Source: Plectosphaerella cucumerina
Taxonomy: Eukaryota; Ascomycota; Sordariomycetes; Glomerellales; Plectosphaerellaceae
Reading direction: 5' to 3'
DNA: 64,000 nt
Assembly (NCBI GenBank): GCA_020746995.1
Contig: JAGPXD010000001.1
Location: 2,914,001-2,978,000, forward strand
The notes under the pieces are model-generated. The model made no database searches. It was not told where the DNA came from and worked only from the letters and a program-made list of their open reading frames with translations. The position numbers and the translations under genes were made by a program. Shown in pieces: positions 12,155 to 22,132 of the stretch. Within the stretch, counting starts at the first letter, position 1, and the number at the start of each line of letters is the position of its first letter.

Positions 12155-13359
12155 ATGGCCTCCAACAACAAGCCCTTCCACGAACAGCCACACCTGCACA
12201 CCAGGGCAGAGCACCGTGCCGCTGTCTTGACGTACCCGGGCAACTTCCGCGAGGCCCTTCGCCAGGGCCAGGCCGATCCCAAGAAGACCCTGTTCGGTGT
12301 TGCACACGGCATTGCCAGCGTTGCCGTCACAAAGGTAACGACAACAATGTCAAGATAGGCCAAGTATCCCATGCTAATGTGGCATTGTCCAGGTCCTCGC
12401 CTCAGCCAAGCCCGATTTCATCTGGATCGACTACGAGCACGCCGTGTTCGACCGGTCGTCTCTCTATGAGTAAGACGCGACCTCAAAACTTCACAATGAA
12501 ACGAACGCTAACCTCCCACCAGCGCCATTCAAGCTGCGCAGCATCACTCGGAGGGCAAGTCCCTGGTGGTCGTCCGCGTCGCCAAGGGCGACCCCGTCGG
12601 CCTGGCCACAGCCCTGGACGCCGGCGCCTCCGCCATCGTCATGCCGCACACTGAAACTGCCGAGGAAGTGAGAGAGATGATCAAGGAGGTCTACTACCGT
12701 GAGTTCCCATCAACCAATCTTACCTATCCACAACGACCTAACACCGGACAGCCCCCCTGGGTCAGCGCTCCTTCAGCCCGTGGACCTTCACCCCCGGCAT
12801 CTCGAACCAGTCCATCTACGAAGACGACGACTGGAACATGAAGAACTCCAACAACCACGTGTGCCTCATCCCTCAGATTGAGAGCGTCAAGGGCTTGAAG
12901 AACCTCGACGAGATCGCCAGCGTTGAGGGCGTCGCGGGCCTCATGTTCGGCCCCGGCGATTACAGTGCCGACGCGGGTATCAAGCTGCAACTGGGCGGTG
13001 TGCCTCCTCCGGCCTTCCTTGAGGCCATGGGCAAGTTCGTTGAGGGTGCTAAGAAGCACAATCTGCCGCTGTTCGGGTAAGTCAGAAGTTGTGCCACAGG
13101 TGAACTTTCGCTGACAGATTATTGCAGCGCCGCCCAGGCTCCGGCCATGGTGCCCATGATGATCCAGCAGGGCTACGTTGGTATTGCCGTTGCGTTTGAC
13201 TACTGGGGTCTCGCGGGACTTGTCGCCGATGGACTAAAGGGTGCCAGGGCGATGGTTGATGTGAAGCCGGAGGATGCGGAGGGCGAGAAGGCGTCCAACG
13301 GCACGGTGCCGGTCACCAACGGGTCCAACGGAGCGACTGAGGCCAATGGTTCTTCTTAG
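12155..13359 (+). CDS. HpcH/HpaI-family aldolase
   Basis: Five exons: 12155-12334, 12393-12469, 12523-12698, 12752-13076 and 13128-13359, 329 residues. The class II pyruvate-dependent aldolase fold is shown by LFGVAHGIASVAV, PDFIWIDYEHAVFD (with the conserved acidic pair), VVVRVAKGD, SAIVMPHTETAEE, CLIPQIESVKGL (metal-binding Glu) and GLMFGPGDYSAD (metal-binding Asp). Relatives cleave 2-keto-4-hydroxy acids such as 4-hydroxy-2-ketoheptanedioate to pyruvate plus an aldehyde; the real substrate is not known. The last 30 or so residues form a low-complexity tail rich in N, G, S and T (ASNGTVPVTNGSNGATEANG), absent from the bacterial enzymes. The protein has no obvious targeting signal and is probably cytosolic. 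Confidence 0.9.
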
Positions 13360-14784
13360 ACAGCGAGATGTTTGCGAGCGATTTGCGTCTTTAGAGATAT
13401 AGAAGAGCATGATTTATACACGACTTAGTTTCTACACGCTTGCATGAGACGCAAGCGGAGACACGTGGCGGTAGGTCAGCACGAGCCCAGACTCTGCCTC
13501 CCTCCCCCGAATCTGTCCTGGGATCAGCAAGCTGGGTGGCATCGGGCATCACACAACTCCACATCTTAGGTAGTCTTTGAAGGCCTGCCTTGGAAATTGG
13601 CTAACAGGTGCAGCTGCCACGTGAGCTGGAGATCACTCGGAAGATCAGGGAGGCTAGCAACTTGACTTCTCCCCTGTCGACATGTCAGCTCGCCCCAGAC
13701 GGGCCAGACCCTCGGGTCATGATGACCACCTGCATCAACCCGACTCCTGACATTGACAGGCCTTGGTCGTCAACTTTGGCACCTTGAATTGTATGGCCTC
13801 CCAGTCCCCCGAAGACCTCCCTTTCTGGGTCCCAGAGCTTGCCCAGCCGGCAATGGCCTCTCTCCGCCAAGTTCGCCAATGCTACCTACCGAGGAGATGC
13901 CCTCATTTGCCGGGCCAGGCACACGAATCATGCGGCAGCCAATTCAAGCACCGCCCTGGCCCCCACCACCCACACCAGTTCATCTCTAAAATCAGCCAAC
14001 TTCGCCGTTGAGCGCTCCAACAAGAACGCCACCGGGCTCCCCCCCTCCCCTCCCCCATATTTGCGGGGAAAGAAACATCAAACGGTCCTGCCGACCACCG
14101 GATGTTACAAGTTGGCCGCGAGAAAGACCCGCGAACTCTCCCAAGTTTCCCCTCGGGGAACAGAGCAAACGCGGGGTCAACCTGGCAAACCCCCGGCTTC
14201 GGACGCCGTCGGGGGCATCGTCGTCTTGGCCCTCGCTCAAGGCCCACGATGGGCAGCAACACCTGCTTCTCATAGCCTAGCTCGTGCAAGCTAAAAGCAT
14301 TGCTGCGAGCAAGGGGAGCCTTTCGGCGGAATGGCCCCTCGGGGATTGTGACCCTGGCCGGAGAACAAGCATAACCTCGGCCGGCGTGACCATGTCCTGG
14401 GGTCCCCCTCCCAGTGACCCTATCACGGCCTCGGCCGCTGGAGAAATCCTGGAGACGGCTACCCCACGGGGGGGATTTTAAGGTACGGTACAACGTTGTG
14501 AGGGGGCGGGAGGCCGGAGATTGCTGAAGATTGGGGTTAGCACGGGCTCTCGTTCGGGGTCGAATGCCCCGAGCGGAACTACCACCCGACGTCATGCCCG
14601 GGATAGACGATGTTGACGGGGCAAGGTCTGGGGATGTTCGTCTCCCCTTCGTCAAACTATTTAACCATGCCGTGACCATCCTCTGCCTTTGCCCTGGGTC
14701 TCGGCACGGCCTCAGCTTCTCCCGCAGTAGCCTTCACCTCCTCCCTCCCTCTTCCCTCCCCAGCGTCCTCCTCCCACCTCCGAG
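13360..14784. other. Intergenic; promoter and leader of the secreted lyase-like gene
   Basis: No gene recognised; the 258-codon minus-strand frame at 13903-14679 has repetitive R/P/S-rich content and looks like chance in GC-rich DNA. A TATTTAA element lies at 14658-14664. From about 14733 to 14783 the plus strand is strongly CT-rich (CCTCCTCCC type) right up to the ATG, a feature of well-expressed fungal genes. Confidence 0.5.
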
Positions 14785-16596
14785 ATGAAGTTCGCAGGCC
14801 TCAAGGCCCTCGGCGTGGCCCTCCTCGCGGCCACGTCGGCTTCGGCCGCAGCCCTCGCCCCACGCGCCGACGACGACGCCCCTCGCGACCTCGAGTCCCT
14901 CTCGATCCTCACAAAGGCCGCCGACTCCCTCGTCGCTCCCGCCCTCGCCAACAAGAACGCCGCCCTCAGCGGCTCTCCCCGCAGCCTGACGCGCCTCGTC
15001 CGCCAGGTCGTCGTCCCTTTCGTCTGGCCCAACTCGACCTACTACCACGACGAGACTCTGCTGCCGCACATTGAGGAGATGCTCGAGGTGCTCACGCGCC
15101 GCCAGCACTGCGATGGCACTTACAGCGTCGGCAACCGCCACTCGCCTCCCGACACGGGCTTCCTCATTGAGGACTTTGGTATCATGGTCCGTATCCTCGA
15201 GCGCGACGGCCACGAGGCCTCGCAGGCCATTGCCGATACCATCCGCGATATCCTCGGCAAGGCCGGCCCTGGCCTCGCCGCAGGAGGCATCCACACCCCC
15301 AACCACCGCTGGAAGATCTGCGGCGCCCTGGCACGCATCTCCCGCATCACCGGCGACGAGTCCCTGCTGGACCGCGTCGACGAGTGGCTCGCCGAGGGAA
15401 TCGACATCGACTCCGACGGCATCTACTCGGAGCGCAGCCCCAACTACTACTCCGCCGTCTCAAACCCCTCCCTCCTGACCGTCGCCCACGAGCTCAACCA
15501 CACCGAGCTCATCGACCACGTCCGCAAGAACCTTGAGCTGACCATTGAGCACGCCGAGCCCAACGGCGAGGTCGAAACGGTCATGTCCCGTCGGCAGGAC
15601 CAGACCCAGGCCCAGCCCGACAACATCCAGGCCTTCTACGTGCAGTTCCGCGAGCTCGCCCTGCGCGACAAGAACGGTCGCTTCGCCGCCATGGCCCGCC
15701 TCCTCGAGGAAAGATATGGCTCCCGTCTGGGCGACTACCTCGCCCCCCTCATCGAGCGCCCTGAGCTCGCCGCCCTCCTACCCGAGCCCGAGACCCCCTG
15801 GGCCGACTACGAGAAGCACTACAAGAACGTCGGCCTGTTCCGCGCCCGCCGCGGCAAGCTGACCACTGCTGCCTTCGGCGGCTCCGACTGGTACTCCAAC
15901 GGCGAGCAGACGGCCTTCTACAACCGCTTCGCCTCTGGCCTGTCGACCAACCCGACCCTCTTCCGCGCGTGGAACGGCAAGCTGGCGCTGGATGGCGTCC
16001 GCCTGGTCCCGCAGTTCTTCACAATGGGCCACTTCCGCTCCAACGGCCTGTCCGTCTCCGATGGCGGCGTCGTCACCCTCGGCAGCGAGATGGAGGTCCC
16101 CTACTACCTTCCCATGCCTGCCGACCAGCGCGACGCCAACGGCGAGTACGCCCTGGGCCGTTCCGTCGCCGATGGCCGCTTCTACGCTGCCCTGGACTTT
16201 GCGAACAGGCCCACGAGCATGCGCCGCCTCAAGACGGATGTGGTCATCAGCCCGACTGACAAGGGCTACGACCTGGCGTTCGAAGTAACGGGCGAGCGCG
16301 ACGTTGAGGTGACCATTGAGCTGACCTTCCGTGAGGGAGGTGCGTTCGGCGGCGCGATGAAGCAGCTGACGGATACCAACGGCGTCAAGACGTTCCACCT
16401 TGTTGAGGGCGAGGGTTCCTACAGCCTGGGCGACGATACCATCACCTTTGGCCCTGGCAACGGCGAGGGTCTTGTGTCAGCTGATGCTGGTGAGCAGTAC
16501 AGCTGGCACGCGGGTTCCCTGGTCCTCCGCGGCCACAAGGTGTTCATCACCGGCGTCGCGCCCTTCCAGTACACCCTCAACCTTGGGTTCTCGTAA
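14785..16596 (+). CDS. Secreted heparinase II/III-like (polysaccharide lyase-like) protein, intronless
   Basis: One uninterrupted frame of 603 residues. Residues 1-22 are a signal peptide (FAGLKALGVALLAATSASAA). The N-terminal half is helical and carries CDGTYSVGNRHSPPDTGFLI, AAGGIHTPNHRWK and YSERSPNYYSAVSNPSLL; the C-terminal half is beta-rich and ends in VFITGVAPFQYTL. A helical toroid plus beta-sandwich with a conserved His/Asn/Tyr set is the plan of heparinase II/III-type lyases, and I recall similar proteins mainly from Actinobacteria and Bacilli. HTPNHRW and ERSPNYY are the likely active-site segments. The substrate would be a uronic-acid-containing polymer, but this is inferred from fold resemblance. 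Codon use is very GC-rich at third positions, more so than most neighbours. A CT-rich leader directly precedes the ATG. Confidence 0.65.
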   Translation: MKFAGLKALGVALLAATSASAAALAPRADDDAPRDLESLSILTKAADSLVAPALANKNAALSGSPRSLTRLVRQVVVPFVWPNSTYYHDETLLPHIEEMLEVLTRRQHCDGTYSVGNRHSPPDTGFLIEDFGIMVRILERDGHEASQAIADTIRDILGKAGPGLAAGGIHTPNHRWKICGALARISRITGDESLLDRVDEWLAEGIDIDSDGIYSERSPNYYSAVSNPSLLTVAHELNHTELIDHVRKNLELTIEHAEPNGEVETVMSRRQDQTQAQPDNIQAFYVQFRELALRDKNGRFAAMARLLEERYGSRLGDYLAPLIERPELAALLPEPETPWADYEKHYKNVGLFRARRGKLTTAAFGGSDWYSNGEQTAFYNRFASGLSTNPTLFRAWNGKLALDGVRLVPQFFTMGHFRSNGLSVSDGGVVTLGSEMEVPYYLPMPADQRDANGEYALGRSVADGRFYAALDFANRPTSMRRLKTDVVISPTDKGYDLAFEVTGERDVEVTIELTFREGGAFGGAMKQLTDTNGVKTFHLVEGEGSYSLGDDTITFGPGNGEGLVSADAGEQYSWHAGSLVLRGHKVFITGVAPFQYTLNLGFS

Positions 16597-16658
16597 GCAG
16601 ATAAGCTGTAGATGACGAATAATGGAATAATGAGAGACACGCCTGTGCTGAGGAGTAC

Positions 16659-16671
16659 AAAAAAGTAAAAA
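16659..16671 (-). terminator. Pol III terminator of tRNA-Gln
   Basis: Runs of five and six T on the minus strand (16667-16671 and 16659-16664), starting 19 bases after the tRNA 3' end. Confidence 0.75.
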
Positions 16672-16689
16672 GGAAGCTGTGATGATTGA

Positions 16690-16781
16690 AGGTCCGTGCC
16701 GGGATTGAACCGGCGACATTCAGGAGGGAAGAGGTAGGGGATCCTCAAAACCTGACGTCATAACCGCTAGACCAACGGACC
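16690..16781 (-). tRNA. tRNA-Gln(TTG) with a 19-base intron
   Basis: The acceptor stem GGTCCGT pairs with ACGGACC and the discriminator is T. The A box is TGGTCTAGCGGTTAT and the B box is GGTTCAATCCC. The anticodon arm is TCAGG, loop TTTTGAT, CCTGA, giving anticodon TTG, interrupted after position 37 by about 19 bases (GGATCCCCTACCTCTTCCC). Removing it leaves a standard 73-base tRNA. The loop and discriminator match yeast tRNA-Gln(TTG). Confidence 0.93.
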
Positions 16782-17298
16782 TGAGTCATCAACTGTGCGT
16801 CAGTCGCGATTTCGCGGACATTATATTCTTTTAGGCTCTTTTGCTTCGGGAGCTCGACGATGCTTCAGCTCCCCGCCGCCCCCACGGCATCGTCATTGTG
16901 GCGCGGCCTGTCCTGCCTCACTGTGGCGCCATTTCTTCCCTGGCAGGACGTTGCGAATTATCGTCCCTCGCCCCAAACGGCCGTCACACGAGGGCGCCAC
17001 TGAGGACTCGGGGGCTGGACAAACCGAAAGCGCCTCGACTAGAAAGTCGGGGTGGTCCGGATTGCAGCGGCTCCCTCCCTCTTCAGACGTCATTGCCTCT
17101 TCTCAATGGTTTCATCGTGAGCCGCCATGGTCCGCGGCAGACTGGCCCATCGTCAGCCCCAGGCAGCCTGCACACAAAAGTGCAGATGAGGCTATCAGAC
17201 CAACTGGAGTATGGCTATTAAGATGAAGCCCTCTGCCTCCGTGCTACGGGCGAGGTCTTCGATCCTCAGACTCGCCAGCGCCAGCGACACATCACGAC
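16782..17298. other. Intergenic between tRNA-Gln and the membrane protein gene
   Basis: About 0.5 kb; frames here overlap on several strands and have no conserved content. It holds the promoter and leader of the gene at 17299 and the 5' flank of the tRNA. Confidence 0.45.
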
Positions 17299-19424
17299 AT
17301 GGCCGATACCTTGCAAATCCCGGGTGGGAAACCTCACGATGCCATCGAACTCGACTCAATCGTTCGCTCCGACACCGAACTTCCCAGCGATGGAGAGACT
17401 CCCCCCCTCAAACTTCCCAGCCAGCCTGGTCTAGTGCCGGTCGCCGACAAAGACCTGAAAGACCTCCCACCCGTAACGTTCCGACCCCTCGTTCTCCGCG
17501 ACTGGATGCTGGCGCTCTGCTTCGTCTTCCACCTCATCTGCATCGCCCTCGTCGCCACCGCCCTCTCCGTCTCGTACTGGGACGTCGGGGGTCTCTGGAC
17601 CTACGTCTTCATCGTCGCTCTCCCCTACGTTCTCGGCACGACGTCGGCCATTTGGGTGGAGAGTATCACCAGCAACCTCTCCAGGATCACGCCCTTCCTC
17701 CTCTGCGCCGACGACGATGGCGCCCTAGCCTCGCGCAGCATCTTCCAGCAGTGCTTCCCTGTCCCCAGCATGTGGGACGCCTGGAGGAGTGACTGCTATT
17801 TCCTCTTCGCTTCTCACATCATCTGGTGGCTCACCATCTTCCTCGTGCCGCTCAAGGCCTCCCTCTTGGCTGCAGACCAGGAGACTCTTGAATTTTGGAT
17901 CACCGACTGGGCAGCGTATACACTCTTGGGCGTCCATTCGCTCGTTTGCATTTACATCGTCCTGGTCTTCTTCTATCTGTGTGATCGCAAAACGGGCCTC
18001 CGGGAGGAATGGGACATTGTCACCATGGCCGACCATATGGTTTTGTTTCGACACTCCAACTTCCGTCACTCCTTTGCCGGCACTGGAGGTGCTGAGAGGT
18101 TCTCGATGATGGGTGGGAAGGACAGTTTCCTGGCCGGCCTCAGGATCAAACTCGGGTACTGGAAACGAACAGATACCGACAAGGTGTGGTATGGTTTTGG
18201 TATCGTAATAGGTAAGTGCCCTCGAAGAAGGGATTGAGGTCGTTCGACTAACGCATATACCCAGATGAAGAAACCGCCGGGCTACTCGAAAGGCCCCAGA
18301 TAGTCCAGAAGGATCCAACATGTGAGTCTTCCTCCAACCAATTGACACAAAAGGGCCGATCGCTGACCACCTCCTCAGTCTCCAGGCAAGACCTCAACCG
18401 AATCTCCAACAACTCGGTCTACTCCTTCGTCGACCCCCGATCATTCTTTTGCAACTTCACCTTCTGTCTGGCCCTCGTCCTGGCAGGCGCATACATCACC
18501 GCCCTAGCCATGGGCTCAACGCGCAACAACGAATTCACCGTACCCATGTCGACAGGTTGGGCAGCCGTGGTCTTCGTCCTCATCCCGGTCTTCCTGCTCG
18601 GCACGTTCCTCACCTTCTGGAGCGACGCGCAGCTCTTCGCGGCCGTCACGCAGCCGTTCGTCGGCATGCGCGAGTCCGGCGGCCGGCCGGCCCAGGACAC
18701 CATATTGCTCGACTACGTCTGCCTCTCCAACGTTGAACAATTCCTGGCGGCGGCGAAGAGGGGGCATTGGAAGGTGGCGCTGACCACTGTGGCAAGGTCG
18801 CTTCATCGTCTGTTGCCGAACCTCGCGGGCCCTAGTCTGATGGTTGGCTGGGACGAGGAAAGGCCTGAAGTGTCGGTCATCACGCTGAACGCCACTCTCG
18901 TGGCTGTCGTGAGCGCCTGGCTGGTCTTGGAGCTTTTTCTCGTCCCCTGGGCTTCTCTGACGGGAGTCAGAACGCGGCGACTCCCTCGGGACTACCTCTG
19001 CATCGCGGATCTCTTGTCATGGACGTGTACGAGCGAGGTGCTCGCCGCGCAGGGACCTGACGATCTTTTCGGAAATGCCCTCCATGTCGATGTTGAGCCT
19101 CATCCTGTCGAGGGCCAGAGCCAGAAGGAGGACATGGAGGCTCGACTGCGGCTGTCGAGGAAGCACTTTCGCTTCGGAGTCGTGCCGACGGAGGGCAGCA
19201 TGGAGAAGTATATGATCGGCATCGGATTTGGGGATTCCAAAGGCGATGAGGGTGCCGCGGAGGAGCGGCTGTTGCTGCTTGGGGCTGAGGGGTATGTCAT
19301 GGCAGCGGGTGCCGAGGGGACAGTCGCCGAATCGGTGGCTGTGAACGGAGTTCGATCACAGAAGGCACCGGAGGATGAGCGGCCCGTGGATGAGGGAGAT
19401 GGAGAGGCTGATGGAGGTGTTTGA
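17299..19424 (+). CDS. Orphan multi-pass membrane protein (possibly DUF3433-like)
   Basis: Three exons: 17299-18211, 18265-18321 and 18379-19424, 671 residues. After a polar N-terminus of about 65 residues come hydrophobic segments at LALCFVFHLICIALVATALS, WTYVFIVALPYVLGTT, HIIWWLTIFLVPLKASLL, VHSLVCIYIVLVFFYL, CLALVLAGAYITALAM, AAVVFVLIPVFLLGTFLTF and VVSAWLVLELFLVPWASL. Two paired-helix halves are separated by a cytosolic-looking middle, and a soluble C-terminal domain contains PRDYLCIADLLSWTCTSEVL and FRFGVVPTEGS. The two-halved plan and the phrase ESITSNLSRITPFLL recall fungal DUF3433 proteins, but this one is about half their usual length. No catalytic motif is visible, so no function is assigned. 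Both introns are 53-57 bases with standard ends. Confidence 0.7.
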
Positions 19425-20602
19425 TCTTAGTGTTCGGTAGACAGGTAGCGCAAGGGGCATGATTGTGATTTGGAGGATTCGGGCTATTTTTCATTTGTTT
19501 ACCTGTATTCAGACGATAGACAGATAGATTGATACCCAGATATAGACGTACAATAGCAAAGATGCGACGTGGAGCGACTCCTTACCGTGTACAGAGTGAT
19601 GACAGTAAGTGAGGGTTGTTGTGAATCTGATCAGGTTGGAGTTGGCGATACTCATCCTCCGACACCTGGAATAGGCTCTATTCAAGGGATTGGATGTCAT
19701 ATGAGCAAATACCCATCGGTAAATGGCCCTCGATGCATAATTCAACGTTGAATTCAGCTCTGGATCTACGGTATCTTCCCGGAAGAGAGGAGCCTCCCAC
19801 CATTGACCTGCACTAACATGCTTGGCACACATCCGCACCATCTCACGATAGCCTCAGTCTCCCTCCACTACCCACCACCTCTCCTCAGTTGACAACCCGA
19901 ATGCAACCTCCGTCGGATGTATCGTCACCCCTCCCATACCTTATCTTCCAATCTCAAAACAACTCCCATCCATCCGCCTCCTTATACCCGACGGATGTCC
20001 CCCTCAACACCCACAACCGGCCCGGCGGTGCCGACCCGGTATTATAAACCGCCAACCCCTGTCACCAGCCGCCGCCCCTATTCTCGGAAAGCTGCCAGTG
20101 CCGCAATCGATGCCGCACCCAGTCGATGGCGTCTTCGATCTGTTGCTAGTGATCGGCGGCAAATCCCTCAAAAAATGGCCCAGGCCGGCCCACCCGTCGC
20201 GCACATGGCTGGACCCCTGGCAAGCATTTTTCCTCTTTCTTAGCCGTCGGCCGCTGGACCTTCCCGTTGACGTGCTCCGAGTCGGTACGTAAACGCCCCC
20301 CCTTCAGAAGTGATGACTCTGCGACTCTTCTCCCAGCAACAAGCTAGCTGTGCTCTCCCGACCCCCCTGCCGTGCCATATCGTATCGATCTTGATAAGGA
20401 AGCCGATGGCAGGCGCAGACCCGCGATGGTGGTATGAAATCCATGGGATATTAGACCCTAACCTACCCCTCCGCCGGTTTGCCCCTCCCCCCTCCGTGAT
20501 GCCCTCCCCGAAAACACCATCACCAGGCGCAAACTCGAACCTGAACCTGAACCCGACAAACTCTGCTTCCTCTTCTCCTCCCTAATCTTCACCCTTCTCG
20601 CC
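19425..20602. other. Intergenic; upstream region of the D-arabinose dehydrogenase gene
   Basis: No gene recognised. A TATAAA lies at 20043-20048 on the plus strand, about 550 bases before the dehydrogenase ATG, so any leader from it would be long and CT-rich. A minus-strand frame at 19509-19841 has no recognisable content. Confidence 0.4.
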
Positions 20603-21898
20603 ATGCCCCCCGTCGCCCGCGCCGCGGCGCCCCTCGCCCAGGTGATCCCCCCCCTCATCCTCGGCACCGCAACCTTCAACACGCAATACCACCCCTCCCC
20701 CGACCTGAACCTCTCCCTCCCCATCCTCGCCCGCGCCCTCGACCTCGGCGTCGCCGCCCTCGACACATCCCCCTACTACGGCCCCTCGGAGCGCATCCTC
20801 GGCGCCGCCCTCCGCGCCCTCGCCCCCGAGCGCGCCTCCCTCTTCCTTATCACAAAGGCCGGCCGCGTCGGCCCCTCCTCCTTCGACTACTCCCCCGCCC
20901 ACGTCGAGCATTCCGTCCGCCGCTCCCTCGCCCGCCTTTCAACCCCCTACCTCGACCTCGTCCACTGCCACGATGTAGAGTTCGTCTCTCCCAGTGAAGT
21001 CCTCGCCGCCATTCGCGAGCTCCGCCGCCTCCGCGACCGCGAGGGTCTGCTCCGCTACGTCGGCATATCGGGGTACCCGCTCCCCGTCCTCGCTGACCTG
21101 GCCGAGCTCATCCTCGCCGAAACGGGAGAGCCCATCGACGCCGTCCAGTCCTACTCGCACTTTTGCGTCCAGAACGATGCCCTCGGCGCATCCGACCTCC
21201 TCGACCGCTTCCGCCGCGCGGGCGTCTCCGTCGTCACAAACGCCAGCATGCTGAGCATGGGCCTCCTCACCACCCGCGGCGTCGATGCCGGGCCCCAGGC
21301 GTCCTGGCACCCAGCCCCCCGGCCCCTGCGGAGGAAATGCACCGAGATCGGAGCATTCGCGCGTGACAACGGCGAGAAGCTTGAGGACCTGTCCCTGCGC
21401 TGGGCAATGGGCGCCTGGGCTTCTCGTGGCGCATCACTCGGTACCAGCGCAACCATGGACGTTCGCGCATCCCGCGCCGCTGCCGAAGCCAACAATACCA
21501 CAAGACCTAGGATGGGCGTCAGCGTCATGGGCGTCACAAACGCCGCGGAGCTGGACGAGACCTGGCGCGCCTGGAACGACGTCGCCAGGGTCGCCGAGAT
21601 CCAGGCCAAGGGCGCAGATGTGGAGCTCGACGCGCAGGACCAAGCCATCGTCGATCGCGCAGAGAAGATCTGCCGCATCGTCGAGAACGACATGTGGCCT
21701 GCGCTGGGCGAATGGCGGAATCACAGCTGGGATAGTCCCCAGCCTGGCTTCGTCAACGAGCGGCGAGAGCTTGGCGTTCTGCCGGAAGACTTTGACGAGC
21801 CGGTCGCAGAAGCCCAGCCGGCGACAGAACCATCAGTCCTGCCGCACGCTATTGACGAGCAGCCAGCATTGAAGCCTGCGCTGAGCGCAGTCGCATGA
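20603..21898 (+). CDS. ARA2: NAD-dependent D-arabinose 1-dehydrogenase (Ara2-like aldo/keto reductase)
   Basis: Single exon, 431 residues. The aldo/keto reductase catalytic tetrad is visible: Asp in ALDTSPYYG, Tyr in the same segment, Lys in LITKAGR and His in DLVHCHD. The frame fits the D-arabinose/L-galactose dehydrogenase subgroup (LILGTATFN at the start, RYVGISGYP, AVQSYSHFCVQN, NASMLSMGLLT). In yeast the enzyme makes D-arabinono-1,4-lactone on the way to D-erythroascorbate, in the cytosol. It is about 95 residues longer than yeast Ara2, with an insert near SRGASLGTSATM and an extended acidic C-terminus. The ATG at 20603 follows a long CT-rich leader. Confidence 0.85.
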   Translation: MPPVARAAAPLAQVIPPLILGTATFNTQYHPSPDLNLSLPILARALDLGVAALDTSPYYGPSERILGAALRALAPERASLFLITKAGRVGPSSFDYSPAHVEHSVRRSLARLSTPYLDLVHCHDVEFVSPSEVLAAIRELRRLRDREGLLRYVGISGYPLPVLADLAELILAETGEPIDAVQSYSHFCVQNDALGASDLLDRFRRAGVSVVTNASMLSMGLLTTRGVDAGPQASWHPAPRPLRRKCTEIGAFARDNGEKLEDLSLRWAMGAWASRGASLGTSATMDVRASRAAAEANNTTRPRMGVSVMGVTNAAELDETWRAWNDVARVAEIQAKGADVELDAQDQAIVDRAEKICRIVENDMWPALGEWRNHSWDSPQPGFVNERRELGVLPEDFDEPVAEAQPATEPSVLPHAIDEQPALKPALSAVA

Positions 21899-22132
21899 GC
21901 ACGGAATACCAACACCAAAGCTTGATTTGATAGACTTGCATTGCTTTAGCCTGCCAAGAAGCAGATGACTAGGTACTATACACAACAGTGCCGGGAGCGT
22001 TGGGAAATCTACCGTGATCCAGTTGTGCCGCCCGCATCCGTGAAACGCCATAACTGCCGTGCCGTCTTGCTGGAAATCAAATTCACCTGGTATGCAACAC
22101 GTCCCCTCATATCAATCTCCTCCTCCATCTGC

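Noticed and set aside
13903..14679. Minus-strand frame of 258 codons upstream of the lyase-like gene
   Set aside because: Repetitive R/S/P/G content, no domain, and it crosses the presumed promoter.
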